A stretch of DNA of 64,000 nt from Lycocorax pyrrhopterus obiensis. Its lineage: Eukaryota > Chordata > Aves > Passeriformes > Paradisaeidae. The notes under the pieces were generated by a model. The model saw nothing but the letters and a program-made list of their open reading frames with translations, was not told the origin of the DNA and did not search any database. Positions 38,331-51,600 of the stretch are shown here, piece after piece. Where the stretch lies: positions 20,630,494 to 20,694,493 of the forward strand of contig JACSVZ010000002.1 of assembly GCA_014706295.1 (NCBI GenBank), in the 5' to 3' direction. A program made the position numbers and the translations under genes. The stretch's first letter is position 1. Every line of letters starts with the position of its first letter.

Positions 38331-39249
38331 GCTTTTTTAGTCACTTGGTTTTAAAACTGGGTTTTGTCAAGGCAAATAATACGTTAGGTGCCTTGTAAAG
38401 CACCTAGAAACAACTTTCTTAGTCAAGGAGGGGTTCTTGCCTTTTTTTCTGCCACTGGCAGTCTCAGAAGCAGCTTGGGTCAAAGTACTGTAGGTCACAG
38501 ATTTTTGTTCTGGCTCAATGTATGTACTTTTAAAATGTTCCCTGTTTAGTAAATTACTTATTTTTGTCTTCATATCATCAAGTTTTTTTAGCACCTCCTT
38601 AACTGGAGACTATTTTGAGGGGCAGCAGCTGCAAAGAAACTGGCAGCAGCATGGAGATCTAACCTGACAGAAAACTCCCTTCTCATTGTAGTGACCACAA
38701 CTTGCTCACATCTGAAAACCCGGTCTTCATTCATGAACAAAATAAACCCTTTAACTAAGAACTCCTATCACTGATAGCCCCCCTCTGTGTAGACCCCAGC
38801 CAAGACATGAATAATCTTTCTGATACTTCCCTCCTATGTCCCTCCTATGTATATAATTTAATGGAAAACTAAATATGACAGTAGAACTTGCCAGTGCCTC
38901 TGAGGTGAACGAGAAGCCTTCTCTCTGCTCCCCAGTACACTCAGTGTTCATAGCACTGAGTTTGGCAGAGCTGCTGGGTTTGCTCATTTCCTTTACTCTG
39001 AGCCAAGATTCCCAGTAGTGTCAGGACAATTTTAGAAGCGAGATGCACTCAACTGAACTTCACCTATGAAGAGATGAACAGGTGCTTATAGCTGAGTTGT
39101 CAAGTCCATATATTATCTTGATGGATTTTTTCTGTCTGAAATAGAGCCATTTTTGAATACGGACTTTTGGCAAGTCCTCAGATTTCAGGAAGCCATTTAC
39201 TCCTGAACCGATTCATTCTGAGGAAAACAAAAATGGAGAGAAGATAGAA

Positions 39250-40205
39250 ACAAGATCTGCAGTATGCAGAGTAATTTCCAGGGGTGGACTAGTGGCAGTA
39301 CCTATTGCTGGAGTTGGAGCAACTGCAGGGCCTGTTGTCACATTGTCAGATTTAAAGACCTTTCCCTCCTGAGGACACTAAGCAGTGTTGAACGTGGCTC
39401 GATAGGCCTGGGCCAGGCCCCAACACACTGCAGTGATTTGGGTCTTCTTTGGGGTGCCAGGGTGATAAGACACTTTTTAAAAATACTTTGCTACTTTTTT
39501 GGGTTCTGCATGTGTTTAGGGGTAAGGTGCAAACGCATTGTAGGTGCCCACTGCCCTAGGGACTTGCTCATACAATCCCACCCACCCTGCCACTCTGAAC
39601 TATCCAACTTTTGGGCAGATCTCTGGGTAATGTTCTTAATTATTTGTCTGACCTTAAAGAAGGCCTGAACCATATGCAAAAATGTGCTGGCTGCTAGCAA
39701 GAAGACCAGTTTGGTTTCAAGGGTAGCTACACGATACTCAAAACCTTTAAAATTCTTGACTACTGTAATCAGCCTGGAGGACAAGGAAGGAATAAAGGAG
39801 GAAAGGAAAAAAAAAAAAAGGAAGGTGTTTCCTCCATATGATGTTCCTCTGAGAAAAAAGAGAAAAAGCCAAAGGTGTGATTTTCAGTTGTTCCAAGTAG
39901 ATGACTCCCAAAGCACAGAGGTGCCTGCAGTACTGAATACATCCACTAGGCTGGTGTCCCGACCAGCAACACTGTCACATCATAAACCCATCCTACGAAA
40001 TACACCACAAAGAACACATTCTGCAAGTGAGGTATTACAGGTATAACCCAGACAAAACATCAAAAATACGAGGGCAAATAACCCACATTTTAACTAGAAA
40101 CTATTGTTAAACCAATACAATGAATGTTTATAACAATTTTCTTTTAACACACTCTGGTCCTTATCTCAGCCTTTGGTTCCCCTGTTCAGGTGCCAAAATA
40201 GGACC
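39250..40205 (-). mobile_element. Probable internal region (leader/gag side) of an endogenous retrovirus
   Basis: Lies immediately downstream, in minus-strand sense, of the LTR at 40206-40779. An 18-nt primer-binding site sits at 40178-40195 (minus TGGCACCTGAACAGGGGA), close to the tRNA-Lys type. Beyond it the minus strand holds only interrupted frames (one of 97 codons at 39491-39784) without a recognisable gag or pol motif. No matching 3' LTR was found further left in the window, so the provirus is truncated or rearranged. The left limit is a guess. The element is inactive as far as sequence shows. Confidence 0.5.
40178..40195 (-). promoter_or_regulatory. Retroviral primer-binding site, tRNA-Lys-like
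   Basis: The minus strand reads TGGCACCTGAACAGGGGA about ten bases after the LTR end. It resembles the tRNA-Lys3 complement TGGCGCCCGAACAGGGAC with a few changes. Its position and sense agree with the adjacent LTR. Confidence 0.65.
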
Positions 40206-40779
40206 GTCATGGTTTTAAGCCCAGTTAGAGACAAAACATTACCCCAGCTGCTCACTCAACCCCCCTCTCCCTGATGGAATGGGGAGGAGAATTGAAGTAA
40301 AACTTGTATGTTGAGACAAGATCAGTTTAATAATTGAAAATAAAGTAAAATACAATAATACTGGTAAATAATGATAATGATAATGATAATAAAAAGGAAA
40401 CAAACCATTGATGCACAGTACAACTGCTCATCACCCGCTGACTGATGCCAGACTTCCCTTCCCAAACCCAGATCGGCCGTGCTTTTGGGTAACTCCCCCC
40501 AGTTTATACACTGGGTATGATGTTCTGTGGTGTGGAATATCTTTTTGGTCAGTTTGGATCACTTGTCTCTGCTATGCTTCCTCTCAGTATGTTTTTTTGT
40601 GCATGTCTTCACTGGCAGAGCATGAGACAAGGAAAAACAAAAGTCCTTGACTTAGAATAAAATGACTTAGCAAAAACACATCAGTGTGTTATCAACAGCT
40701 CTCTCATTCTGAATCCAAAACACATCACTGTAACAGCTACTGAGAAGAAATTCACTCTATTCTAGCTGAAACCAGGACA
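40206..40779 (-). mobile_element. Endogenous retrovirus LTR, minus orientation, probably the 5' LTR
   Basis: On the minus strand it begins TGTCCTGGTTTCAGCTAG and ends near AAAACCATGAC. It contains a TATA box TGTATAAA (around plus 40503-40510), an ATTAAA signal (plus 40326-40331) and a short ATAATG-type simple repeat (plus 40365-40392) before it. I recognise it as a widespread avian LTR family. The terminal CA has mutated to CG. No target duplication is seen at the left because internal sequence follows there. Confidence 0.85.
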
Positions 40780-40785
40780 CTGAGA

Positions 40786-43700
40786 TAGGTAAAATAGGTG
40801 TTAAGCAATATCCAGAATGCTTTCTGCCATAATACCCTCTCTCAATCCTGCTAACTTAATGGATTTTAACTTCTCTGTGCTTTGCTACATTGCATGACTT
40901 AAAATTATTTTTCAGGGAAGGAACAGAGCCGGTGCATCCACCTGTGTAAAGAAGTGATAAGGAAAGGTTATGAGGAATCATGAAGTAAGGAGCTGGAGGC
41001 TACGGAGTTCTGTGAGGAGGACATGGACATGGAATGGACGCCCTGACATACAATCAGTGAATTTAGTCTACAGATTTTGAAGTTTACAACCTGCAAGTCT
41101 GAAGATGTGTCAGTTGACATGCTCAAATTGAATTGGAAGCATCAGAAACTCCATACTGCTGTCCAGATCAGCAAAGGCATAAATCAGCAGGAACCCGGGT
41201 GGAGCATCTGAAAGGATGCCCATACTGCTGAGTAGTGGCTTGCAATAGGAGTAGGTCTGTGGGGTGAAACAATTGGCACTGGGGATCCAATGTCCACACT
41301 ATCCAGGGTGGGGGCATGGAGGGGGATGGAGTAGGCTATTAACGCCATTAGTGGTTGGAGCTCATTAGATACAACCCAGAAGCCTGTCTTCTGGTTTAAT
41401 TTAATCTGAAAGCAAGCCATCTTGTGTACCCTGAGACAACTCCACAAAGCAAACAAAAATAGGACTGATAGGGTGACTGACTTTAAAAACATTCTCTGAG
41501 TGTAATACCCTCTCCATTTCTCCAACAATATAAAACAATAAGCTGAGTGGAAATCATTCCCATGAGCAGGAAGAAGTTTGGTTAAGAGGTGAACTAATAC
41601 TCATGGGAAGCAAAGCAGTGCTTGTTCCAGAGTTCTCTATTTAGGATGTTGAAGTATTTCTCATGCAGCTCTTAACAGTTTGTAAAATACCATAGACCCA
41701 CAACTCTAGCAAACACTGATCACCTGTCCCTGGGTCTCTGGCACCACATATCTCTGATCCCGCTGTGGGTTCTAGGGTGATGCTGCATAGCCAGAAACAC
41801 AAACCCGTTTCTATTTCCTCTGATCATTAATCACTCAGGAGTTCACTGGTGCTCAATGGTGATACTTTAGGCTCTCCTATAAAGACTATAAGATTTCGTG
41901 TACTTGGAGCCCTTCTGTCTTTCTAAGGCACTTACATTTTCTTTTTCTAGGAATAGCCTTGGTGATAAAATGAGTCACCTAGCCCTCTGCCAACAGTGAA
42001 CATGATGACTGATGCTTAAATGGCACCTTTCATGCTAGGAATGTTTGAACCTATGTGTGGAATCCTTCGCTGGCTGTGCTGTCAATACGATGCCAGAGCC
42101 TTTCTACATGCACAGACCAGGAGGTCTCAGTGTGCGGATTCAACACCCTTCGTTACTGCCTTGGAAAGGATCAGTGTGTGAGGCTCTGACCTGTGTGTGA
42201 GGCTGGCAGGCATAAGTATTACACAGGGAGTTATGGTGCTCCTATGCCATGTTGCAGGGAACAGCAATGGAAGGGAACTGTGCACGTCCTCTGGTGAGGG
42301 TACTGCAGCCATGTCACAGGCACCTCTTCTCATCCCTCCTCATGTGCCAACAGCTTGATCCTCTAGCACACCAGTGGTCTCCTGAGTGCTGCAGAGATCC
42401 AGGCAGTTGAGCATGAAAAGGTAAGTGACATGAGCTTTATGTTTGCTCTGTTCCTACTGGCTTAACATAAGCAAGACTTGCCTGTGTGCCTTAGAAGCAT
42501 GAATTACTTTCTCAGGAATGTGGTGCCTAGCAGCACTAATGTTAGAAAGAAGACTAAGTATTTAATATTGGTAGTTTATGGAACACTCTTCGTGGACAGA
42601 ATCGCAACACAAAACCATCCGAGGAGCAAACAGCTCAGCTGTTCCTTCAGCCAGCCTGCCAGACACATCTTCAGCTTCTCTACCACAAAGTACCTGATTC
42701 AGAGAAACCTGTAAACTATAGAAAAGGAATTAGAGAAGCAAAATTGAACTTCATTTCTTCTTTTATGAAACTTGAACTTTTATGAAACTTGAGCAGGGCT
42801 GATACACAAGTTCTTACAAGAAAATATTGCAAGTATCAAATAAAAATATACTTCAGTTACAAGGGAAGTCAGTGTTTCTATAGCCAGAAGCAAGCAAGTG
42901 GGAGATTGAAGAAGATGGTTTCATTCGGTGTTGATGGGAGCACTGGTCTTTTGAAAGCCTGTGTACATCTGCCCAGCAACATCAGTAGTTTTCTATTTAA
43001 AGTCAAGCACTGGTTCGCTGAACCTGACACAAAGATAACTGCAGCTTGTTTCATAAAACTGGAAAATTAATCGGTGTGAAATGTATTGGAAAACAGAACG
43101 GTTATTCATATGCCTCAGCAGTTTCCTTATTAGGTAAAACAAGCTTTTGATTGTTCTCCCAGGGCATACAATACCTCAATATGCTGCAAAATAGGCTGTT
43201 AGAAAATAAGCCAGCACGACTTGCATACCTCAGTGACCACTTTTGTGACAAATGCAAATGAATATTTTGAATCCAAGGTCAAAATCTAATCATCGAAATG
43301 GCAAAGGCTCAGTCACTGACTAATTTCTTTAGATATACTCTTCACCCTACATCAACAGCCTGCCCTGGGCTGACTGGGACCCAGTGGGGTTTGCAGAGGG
43401 CAGGGACCACTGGTTGTCCCTATGATGAGTTCCCTAGACACCTACAATGCAAATTCTTCACAGCAGATACAAAAGAAACCAGCATGGTATCAAAATCCTC
43501 CTATGGAAAAGGAAAGCACCACACATTCAAATAGCAGGATTAGAAGCTCATAAAACAAAAGGGTGGCTTAGGGTTCCAGATGTATCATGTTACAAATGGT
43601 CTTTTACAGTTGGCTCTACTCCTTGGAACCACTGAATCATTTCCTACTTGGGCACATTTGGAAATGTCAGCTTTTTCCAATTCAACTCTATCTGGTTGCA

Positions 43701-46700
43701 TTAACTGAAAATTCAGAGTGGCTCGGTGACAAAGTGTGGTAAAGACAGTTGCATAGAACAATATAAATTAATTCATTATCCCAGCAGAATTAAGCTCATT
43801 TTAATAGCACCACCCCCTACCCTGAACAATGCTAGAATAAAAATTAAAAGGCAGGTCCTTTAGCAGGAAGAAAGTGTTCCTTTTTCAGTCTACATTGCTT
43901 TTCAGCAAGTAATGATAATAACATCCCTAATAATAGGATGCAGGAGATCTGGATGCTCTCTGCCTCTATCCCCAAGGAATAGGGTGATAAGAAATTATGT
44001 TGATTTAACCGTATGTCCAGAAAGATTAATTTTAATTCTGTAGTCTTGGTATCAGCTGCTACCTCAAAGGACATGAGTGTGATGGTGATGTTTCCAGGCT
44101 ACTGATTACTTGCTATCCCTGACCTGAAAAACAACAAGACCCCTGATTTTACACGTCTCCAGCCTGACTACAGACTACTGCTAGGAGAGAGAATTATTAG
44201 AGATGGTGAGACAGCTTTAAATACATCTTTACATCTGGTCTCGACACAGATTTCCTAGCCCAAGATGTTATTTGATGGTGTGGGTTCATTCAAGTAATAT
44301 CTGGGATGAGGTTAAGTCAACTCCACGTAGTGCATACCACAGCAAAATCCCTGTGCAAGCTGGCAGAGCCTTTGTGGCCAGCAGCACCTGCATAGGCATC
44401 AGATCTTCTGAGCCTCAGCTTAACTTGCGTGTCCATATTATGTGGGCAATATACAAAACATGATGTGCTTGATGATTTTGGAGTGCAGACAAGTAATTTT
44501 TAAAACTTTGTCAGCCCCTCTGTAGTTTGTGCCCTCCCTGGAGCAGCGCAGCAGGCCTGCTCACACCAGACAAATCCTCCAGGGTGCTCCCAGGCCACCC
44601 GCAGCAGCTGGTGGATGGAATTTTTGTGCGGGCAAGCAGCTGGCCTGCCACTTCCTCCCACCTCTTGCCTCGTCCCCTTACCCACAGGCAGCACCCAGAG
44701 CAGCTGTGGGGTGGCTGATGCTGCTGTGCCACAGACCAGAGAGAAGCTTCTCTTTGAGCACTGCCCAAGTGACTGGTATTTTGAGTGTCTGGTTAATGGC
44801 ACTAGTACAGACTAATGGAAAATCAGCTTGATACAAATGAGTTCTAATAATCTCCAAGTGAATGATTTCTAGTGTTTTGTTAATATTTTTAAATAAATCC
44901 AGCACCACATTTCTAGAAGATGTCTACATTGTGAGTGGACGTTTTCACCATACAAAGGGTTTCACTCCCCTGATGTCTGTCTTCGGGGGAGTGGAAAGAA
45001 TTTGGCCACAAAGCAGCATCCATGAACACATAATTTCTGACATGACATTTATACCCTAACCATATTGTGTTTGCAGACATTCATTTGTAAAGATTTTCTT
45101 TTTCTCTTCCTGAAAAAATTGCATTTTTATGGGTAAAGCAATCAGTGAAGGTGGCCACGGTGCCACTATTCCTTTTAAACCACCAAAAATAAAAACTAAC
45201 CTAAAATTCTACAAAGCACAGTTCATTTCTGGTTGTTATATATTATTCATATGCATTGTCAATAGTTCATTAGTTCTGGTCTGTTTTCCCATGTCAAAAA
45301 TCTTGTTTTTCATGACTACAGTCATGCAGTAGAAAAAATAGTGTGATCAATGACCTCTGTACAATGAAAATAACCCATTTAAAATGATATGTTTGCATAC
45401 AGTGTAGAAGCTGAAAATTTCGCATCCCATTTCTGAAAAAAACCTCAACCCAACAACATTTCAGGGAAAATAAATTTATTTTCAAACAGAAATTAATTCT
45501 TTCTTACTGTTTTGAGTGAGGTATTTGAATGAATTCTTGCAAATAACACTGGTAGAAATTGGGATGAGTTTTTAAACAGCCTGCAGAAAAGAAAAAATTG
45601 CACTTTTCTGATAACATATCCCTCTTCGTAAAAATTGCAGCTAGTCCTACCTAACCAGGAGCTATTTATGAGCATTGCTCAAAGTGATGAATGGTGTCTC
45701 AGCATTTCCTTCTCTCTTTCTGATGATCTGTTATAATGACAGCAGCTTTTATCATATCTCTATTTGTGAGGGCCCCTCACTTTCTTCCTTCTTTTACTAC
45801 AAAAGCTCTCAAAGGAAGCCTTTGTGTGTCAGGAGAAGCCAAATTAACATAATACACAGCATCTATAAATAGTTGCCTCAAATTAGGCTTCTACAAAACC
45901 TTGAAGCAATATTTCTTTGGGGGTTTTTTTCCTACCGCTGGTAAAAGATACACTCTCGTATCACATTTTTTCCCTTTATAAAACATTAATGTTGTTGTTC
46001 TGATTTTGTATGTTTTTCAATGCTTTTATCCAGCCACAGGTAAAAGATGGCCAGTTCCTTGTTACTGTATTTTGAATTTGTGCAAAAAGGACCTTATTAG
46101 AAATATGGCATGTAATACTGGCAAGTTAATTACCAAGGACAATGCCAAGTTATCTGTCTTAAAGACAGATACTGGAAAATGTGGATTTTTCATAAGCTGT
46201 GCTCCTAATTTTTTTTCAAACCTTTTGAGAATTACTTCCAGATGTAAAAAAAATGAAAAGAACTCATAAGCTGAGAAGCATTAAGACAAGGCTAATTAAA
46301 TCAATGTCTGGTAGGAGGATCATGAGAAAATGTTAGCCACTATTTGCACACCATAAGGATCAAGTTCTGAAATTATCAGATATCCAATGCAAATGAAATG
46401 ACAGAATTATTTCTTTTTTTCACATAATTCCCAACCTTCACACAATTCCATGTAACAAGGAAGTTCAAGAGGAATTTAGACAAATTCCTGGAATAAAAAA
46501 CCCTTAGGTTTTTTTTTAACAAGACAGTCCAGAGATAACCAGTAACCTGGAGATTTCACAGTGCTGAGTGTTTACAGTAAGGGAAAGCCCTACTGGTTGC
46601 ATCCTTCTCCTTTTGCTTTTTTCCTCTCAGACATGGTTGGAGAGAGGTATTGAGGCTACTCTAAACACACACAGTGGTTGTTATGATCTTAAATGTCTCA

Positions 46701-48504
46701 AGCTCTTTGTGTTGCCCAGGCCGCACTGAGGAGGCAAAGACCTGGTGCCACCTGGTACGTGTTGGGGTGGGGGAGTGTGTGCAGCAGCCCTGGGGCCTCT
46801 TCCCCCCATCTCTCCTCTCACCTTCAGGACAGTCTGGCATAGACATCGAGTCCCAGAAGAGGAGCACAGCTGTGAGATCTGCAGAAAACCATCGATATTG
46901 CTGGTTGATTGAGGGTAGTTGCCATTGAGTGGTTAGCACTGTGAATGTCAGTGCCAGGAAGGAGGCAGCAGTTCCAGCTGTGCCAGACAGGAGCAATCTG
47001 GGACATGTGCTGCTCACCGCCTGCTGCGCTGGGTTGGAGGAGGCTCGGGACTTTGCTTCAGCAGAGGCTGGGGCTCTTCTGCCTCATCACTATTTGTTTG
47101 GGGCTTTCTTCTAAGGACTATCGGGTGCAAAATGGTTTAAAAAATTATCCCTGTGAACTATACAGTCTCTTTTCCACATTAGCTGCTTTCTAATGGCTGA
47201 TTTTATCAAACACAGCTTTTCAAAACCTGCATAGAAACACACCAGTTCTTCCAAAATACTTGTTCTTTTTTTTTTTCTTTTTGGTTTATTTAACACTGAG
47301 GAGCTTCCTTTTAAATTTTTTCCCTCAGCAATTTTAAGGACTAATAATTTAATTTTTAAAGGAAAAGCATGGCTTTTCAGAATCTCATTACTCCAGTGAC
47401 TGAGCAGTTGGGGAAACACTAAATGACACAAGATGCCTAATTAAATCACAGGCATCCTTCAGTTTCTTGAGATTTTGTCCTGAGAATATTTTCCTGATCT
47501 CCAAAGCAGCTAACATTTTAATCCTGGCCAGGGAAAGGCAACCACTTTTCCCATCTGATCTAATCTAATCTAATTTAGGGTTTACAATGAAGCTACCTCA
47601 TGACCAAACTGTTTGTGTTTTAATTCAATGGCAGTATAGTACATTGCTATATCCTGGACAAATTACTCATCCCAGCTCATGTATAAATATAAAGGTTATT
47701 AACGTAAAGCTTAGACCACAGTATCAAAAAGCTACTCAAAAAATGTCTGTTTTGTTCAAATTAAGAATAGCAGGTGCAGTGAAGAAATCCTATGAAAACT
47801 ACTATTTCAAACTAACAGGGCTCCTCAGTAAATATTTATTGAGAAAAGGCAATACCTAAATAATCATAAAACAAGCTCTTTGTGTAGTCAAGCTCACTAT
47901 GCTTCTGAGACAGCACCATCTACATTAATTACTACCTCCCCTCCCCCATAACAGTCACTTCTTTAGGAAGAATTTACAAAATTAAAATGGCTTTTTTTGA
48001 CTTGCTGGATGTTTTGCATGATGGAAATTCTTTTAACACTTCCACTTCTGTAACTCAATACAATGACTCAAATGCAAAAGACAAAACTTCTTAAAACATG
48101 TTCACGGGAGAGGTTTAGGAGCAGATTTCTTGCCCTGTTTCAATTTGACTGTCATTTTCCAGGAACTGCAGAGTGAGTCCTTTTTTTTTTTTTTTTTTTT
48201 TAACCGATTAAGAGGTTTTTAAATAGTTTTGCCAAGCGTTTTTTTTAAGGAGTTTAGCTCCTCTTTGTTCACTAAGATATTCCAGCTGTACTGCTGCCCA
48301 GGAAGGCCTCCTGCATGGCTGGGCTGTGTGTGTACTCACCATGTTTTGTGGCTCTCAGTGTTCTTTGTGCCCAAACCCATTAGCCTGTTCAGGGGCTATA
48401 TCTGCTGTAATCACCTTGCACATTTATGGCTTAGTACATTAGGACCTGTGACAGCTCCTTTTCTTGAAGGAGCATGCTCAGCCTGACAGAATATGAGTTG
48501 TAGA
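40786..48504. other. Intergenic, no gene recognised
   Basis: Mostly AT-rich. Moderately GC-richer patches at 44520-44800 and 46700-47060 give overlapping frames on both strands, but nothing in them resembles a known protein. A T homopolymer lies at 48181-48201. Confidence 0.55.
48181..48201. repeat. Poly(T) homopolymer, 21 bp
   Basis: Run of 21 T. No retroposed body recognised on either side. Confidence 0.9.
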
Positions 48505-48618
48505 GACACGTGGGTGTGCCACTGAGGGACATGGTTTAGTGATGGACTTGGCAGTGCTGAGTTAAGAGTTGGACTCTATGATCTTAGAGTTCTCCCAGCT
48601 TAAATGATCCTATGGTTC
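48505..48618 (+). repeat. Short CR1 LINE 3' fragment
   Basis: Plus-oriented CR1 tail: a GTGATGGACTTGGCAGTGCT segment, AGAGTTGGACTCTATGATCT and the terminal TAAATGATCCTATGGTTC, about 114 bp in all. Confidence 0.85.
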
Positions 48619-51600
48619 ACTGATTTGAACCTAGACTTTCATTAATTATTGTTTTTCTCTTGAATGCAAGTAAAAACTCAACCCAATATTCTTTCCAAGT
48701 CTCTTACAACTTCGAGAAGAATGGGTTTTTGATAGTTGAATTCCTGAAGCAAGCGCACACTTTGTGACTGCCTTAACACAGTGTGAGCCACAGCCCTGGT
48801 AGTGCTCTGCACACCAGTGCAATCCAGTCAGGGTACCAGAGCCCTTCAGAGATGATGGATGAGTTATTTTGGTGGATGCAGGATTTCTCTGTGTAGTTCC
48901 TACCAACTAATTCTGCTCTCTGGGGAATTTAACAGCAAAACCACCTTTGATTTCTGTGGTAAGTGCTTGAAAAGTTCCACCTCCTATAAGGTGAGTGTGA
49001 CAAACATCGTCTACTTGAAAAGGATAAAGGCTAATTTTGGCTCTCAGTTCAGGAGAAATTGAAGTAGGTAGTGTGAATATAGCAGGGTGTCCATGGATAA
49101 GATAACTCATGGCAATGAGAACAAGCACTATACCAAGTGTCTAAATTATTTTTCCCACATAATTAAATATGCAAGTGTAATTAAACCCTATATCTATCAA
49201 GCTTAGTCCATGTCGAAATGTGACTTGATTCAACGTTGTGTCTCCAGTAGAAGTTGTGCGGCAGGCTATGTAAGAAATACTCATTGAAAAGCTTGCCGTC
49301 ATCTCATAAAATAATACCTCTGAATGAATGAAAAAATCTGTGTTTTCAGATGAGAACAGGAATGCTTTTAATTCCCCTAAATATTTCTCAGGAGAAGAGG
49401 GCTTTACCTCACCTGTAGCTGAAACAGTCTCTCTGCGGTTTTTTTTACACACATGATAATAAATCTCAGCTTAAATATGTTCACTTTTAGATGAGATAAA
49501 TTTCTCTCCAGAAGTGAGTATCTTTTGTTTAAGTACAAATGGAACCAGGGTGAATGGTTCAGATGCAGATGTATATATTTCATATGACTGTATCTCATAA
49601 TGTGAAACCCAGCCATGATGTGCCATCTGTGTCCTATAAAAGTAAAGTTTTGTGTCCTGGTTTTTTAAAGATCTTTTAAATAAATAGATTTAATGATGTT
49701 AATACTTTCCATGAAAAACGTATCATTTCAACTTCCTTTTAAAACCAGAAGCCCTTACAAGGTTTTGTATCTATAACTGGCAAAACCAGCTTGTTTGTAC
49801 ATAATTTATTCATTTTGCATCCTGTCTAGGTAAACACAGTATCTATAGGTTATTTAAAAATGAATTGTGAATGGGGAGGTAAGTTCATATTTCATGACTT
49901 ACCTAATTTCCTAAAAATGTTCTCTTTACTTAAATAAAAGAGAAGTCACTATCTACGGACTCGGGAATCTAACCTGAACTTCCAAATTTTATACAATTTT
50001 ACGCTTATGATTACAGAATAGATCAGTACAGTCAAAGGGGGAGCTCTGTCACTTTTTCTGTAACATTACCTGAACCTGGGAGTGCAGATGCTACAGTCTA
50101 CAGAAAATAATTCCTGTTTGCTATAACCAGGAAAAAAACCCCAAGAGAGATCTGAGCTTCAGGTGCCCACCACAGAGCTCCTTCAGTGTTTCTTTACCCA
50201 GAGCCTGGGGAAAACACAGCTCCCTTCCCTGCCGTTCCCTCCAACAGCTGCTGCAGTTTGTGATTAGGATGATGCCTTGTGTGGGGTAAACGAGTGTGCA
50301 GCTCAAAGCACTGCCACTCATGTCACATCCAGCTTAGGACCTCAGCCAACTGGTATCCAGGGCATGGGTTCCTACTGGAGCTCTTCCAACGCTATTCTCC
50401 ATGCTCTGCTCACATCTCCCTGGCCCACACCTTCCCCGGTTTCCTGCAGAACATCTGGCAACACCTTCTCATCATGCATTGGGAGTGCACTCACGTAGTT
50501 GTGTGTTCTTGCTTTTGTTTAGCCTGAAATATTTTTGTGTTTGTTAAAAATGGCCTGTACTCTGTTTATGCGTCTAGATAAAATACATGCTCAATAAATG
50601 TAAAATGTCAGTAAATGGTAAAACAGTATTTATAACTGGGCCAGTCATTAAAGACCAAACATTGAGTTATAGTGCTGTGTTGCAGCTTTACGAATTATAT
50701 GGTGTCTGAACAGAGAAATCAATATGTCACAAGTTTGAATTACTTGTCACCTTTTAATTTTCGGAGATCATCTAGCTTCAGATCTTGACATGCATCACTG
50801 AGCCAGACAGGAAACAGGCCCCATGACAGCACTGGTTCCTGTCTTATGGTGCTCAGTAGGCTACATGCAAATATCCATGCAGCAGATCTTTCAGATACCA
50901 GCCACTACACGTTACTCATCCTCAGCTAGATGCTAACATGCCTCAGAAATGAAAACATGCAATTCAGTGCTGAAAATTTGGTTCACTGTGGCTGAGAAAG
51001 GGAGCTAGTTCCGACTCCTCCAATGTGGACTGAATTTGTGGTCTCAGTGTCATCCGTGGTGAAAAGATTGTTGGTTGTTGGGGATTTTTTTCCCCAAAAG
51101 TTACTGCACCATACACGTACTGAAGACTGAGTCACACAAGAAGGAAAAAGGTGGTGCAAAGATGAAGCACTGTCTCTCCTCGAAGAAGATCCAAGTAGTG
51201 TGGCTTGGGGCAGTTCAGGGAAGTGCTGCTGCGTCTGCTTGCTGCTCTCTGTGGTACTCTCTGGTCAGCTGTCAGCAGGGGGCTCATTCAGTTTTTCACG
51301 ACCATACCCAACAGTTAACAAAAAAATTTCACATATTGCTTACTTGTTAAATTTTCAGTTTGCTCTTAAGGACAGCCAAGCTGAGCCTGAGCGCATCTGG
51401 GAAGCCTGAATAAATTTTCTCCAGCTGCAGGTTCCAAGTTATGATTCCTTGCTTTAGAATTGACTTTTACACACACTCAGCTATTCGGTCAAATGCATAC
51501 TCATGCAATATGCAAACACGACATTAAAGGCGAAGGATTTTAAATGCTGGTATTTAAAATGCACATCTCCCCAGCACATGATAATGGTACTTTAAGCATC

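Noticed and set aside
37780..38340. Host protein gene in the GC-rich block (frames of 92-121 codons on both strands)
   Set aside because: Frames overlap on both strands, lack recognisable motifs and reflect base composition. Kept only as an unidentified block.
39684..40046. Lysine-rich 120-codon plus-strand frame (nuclear-localisation-like KKKKRK)
   Set aside because: It is antisense to the probable retroviral internal region and its basic run comes from a poly(A)-like stretch. No ATG-led conserved protein is suggested.
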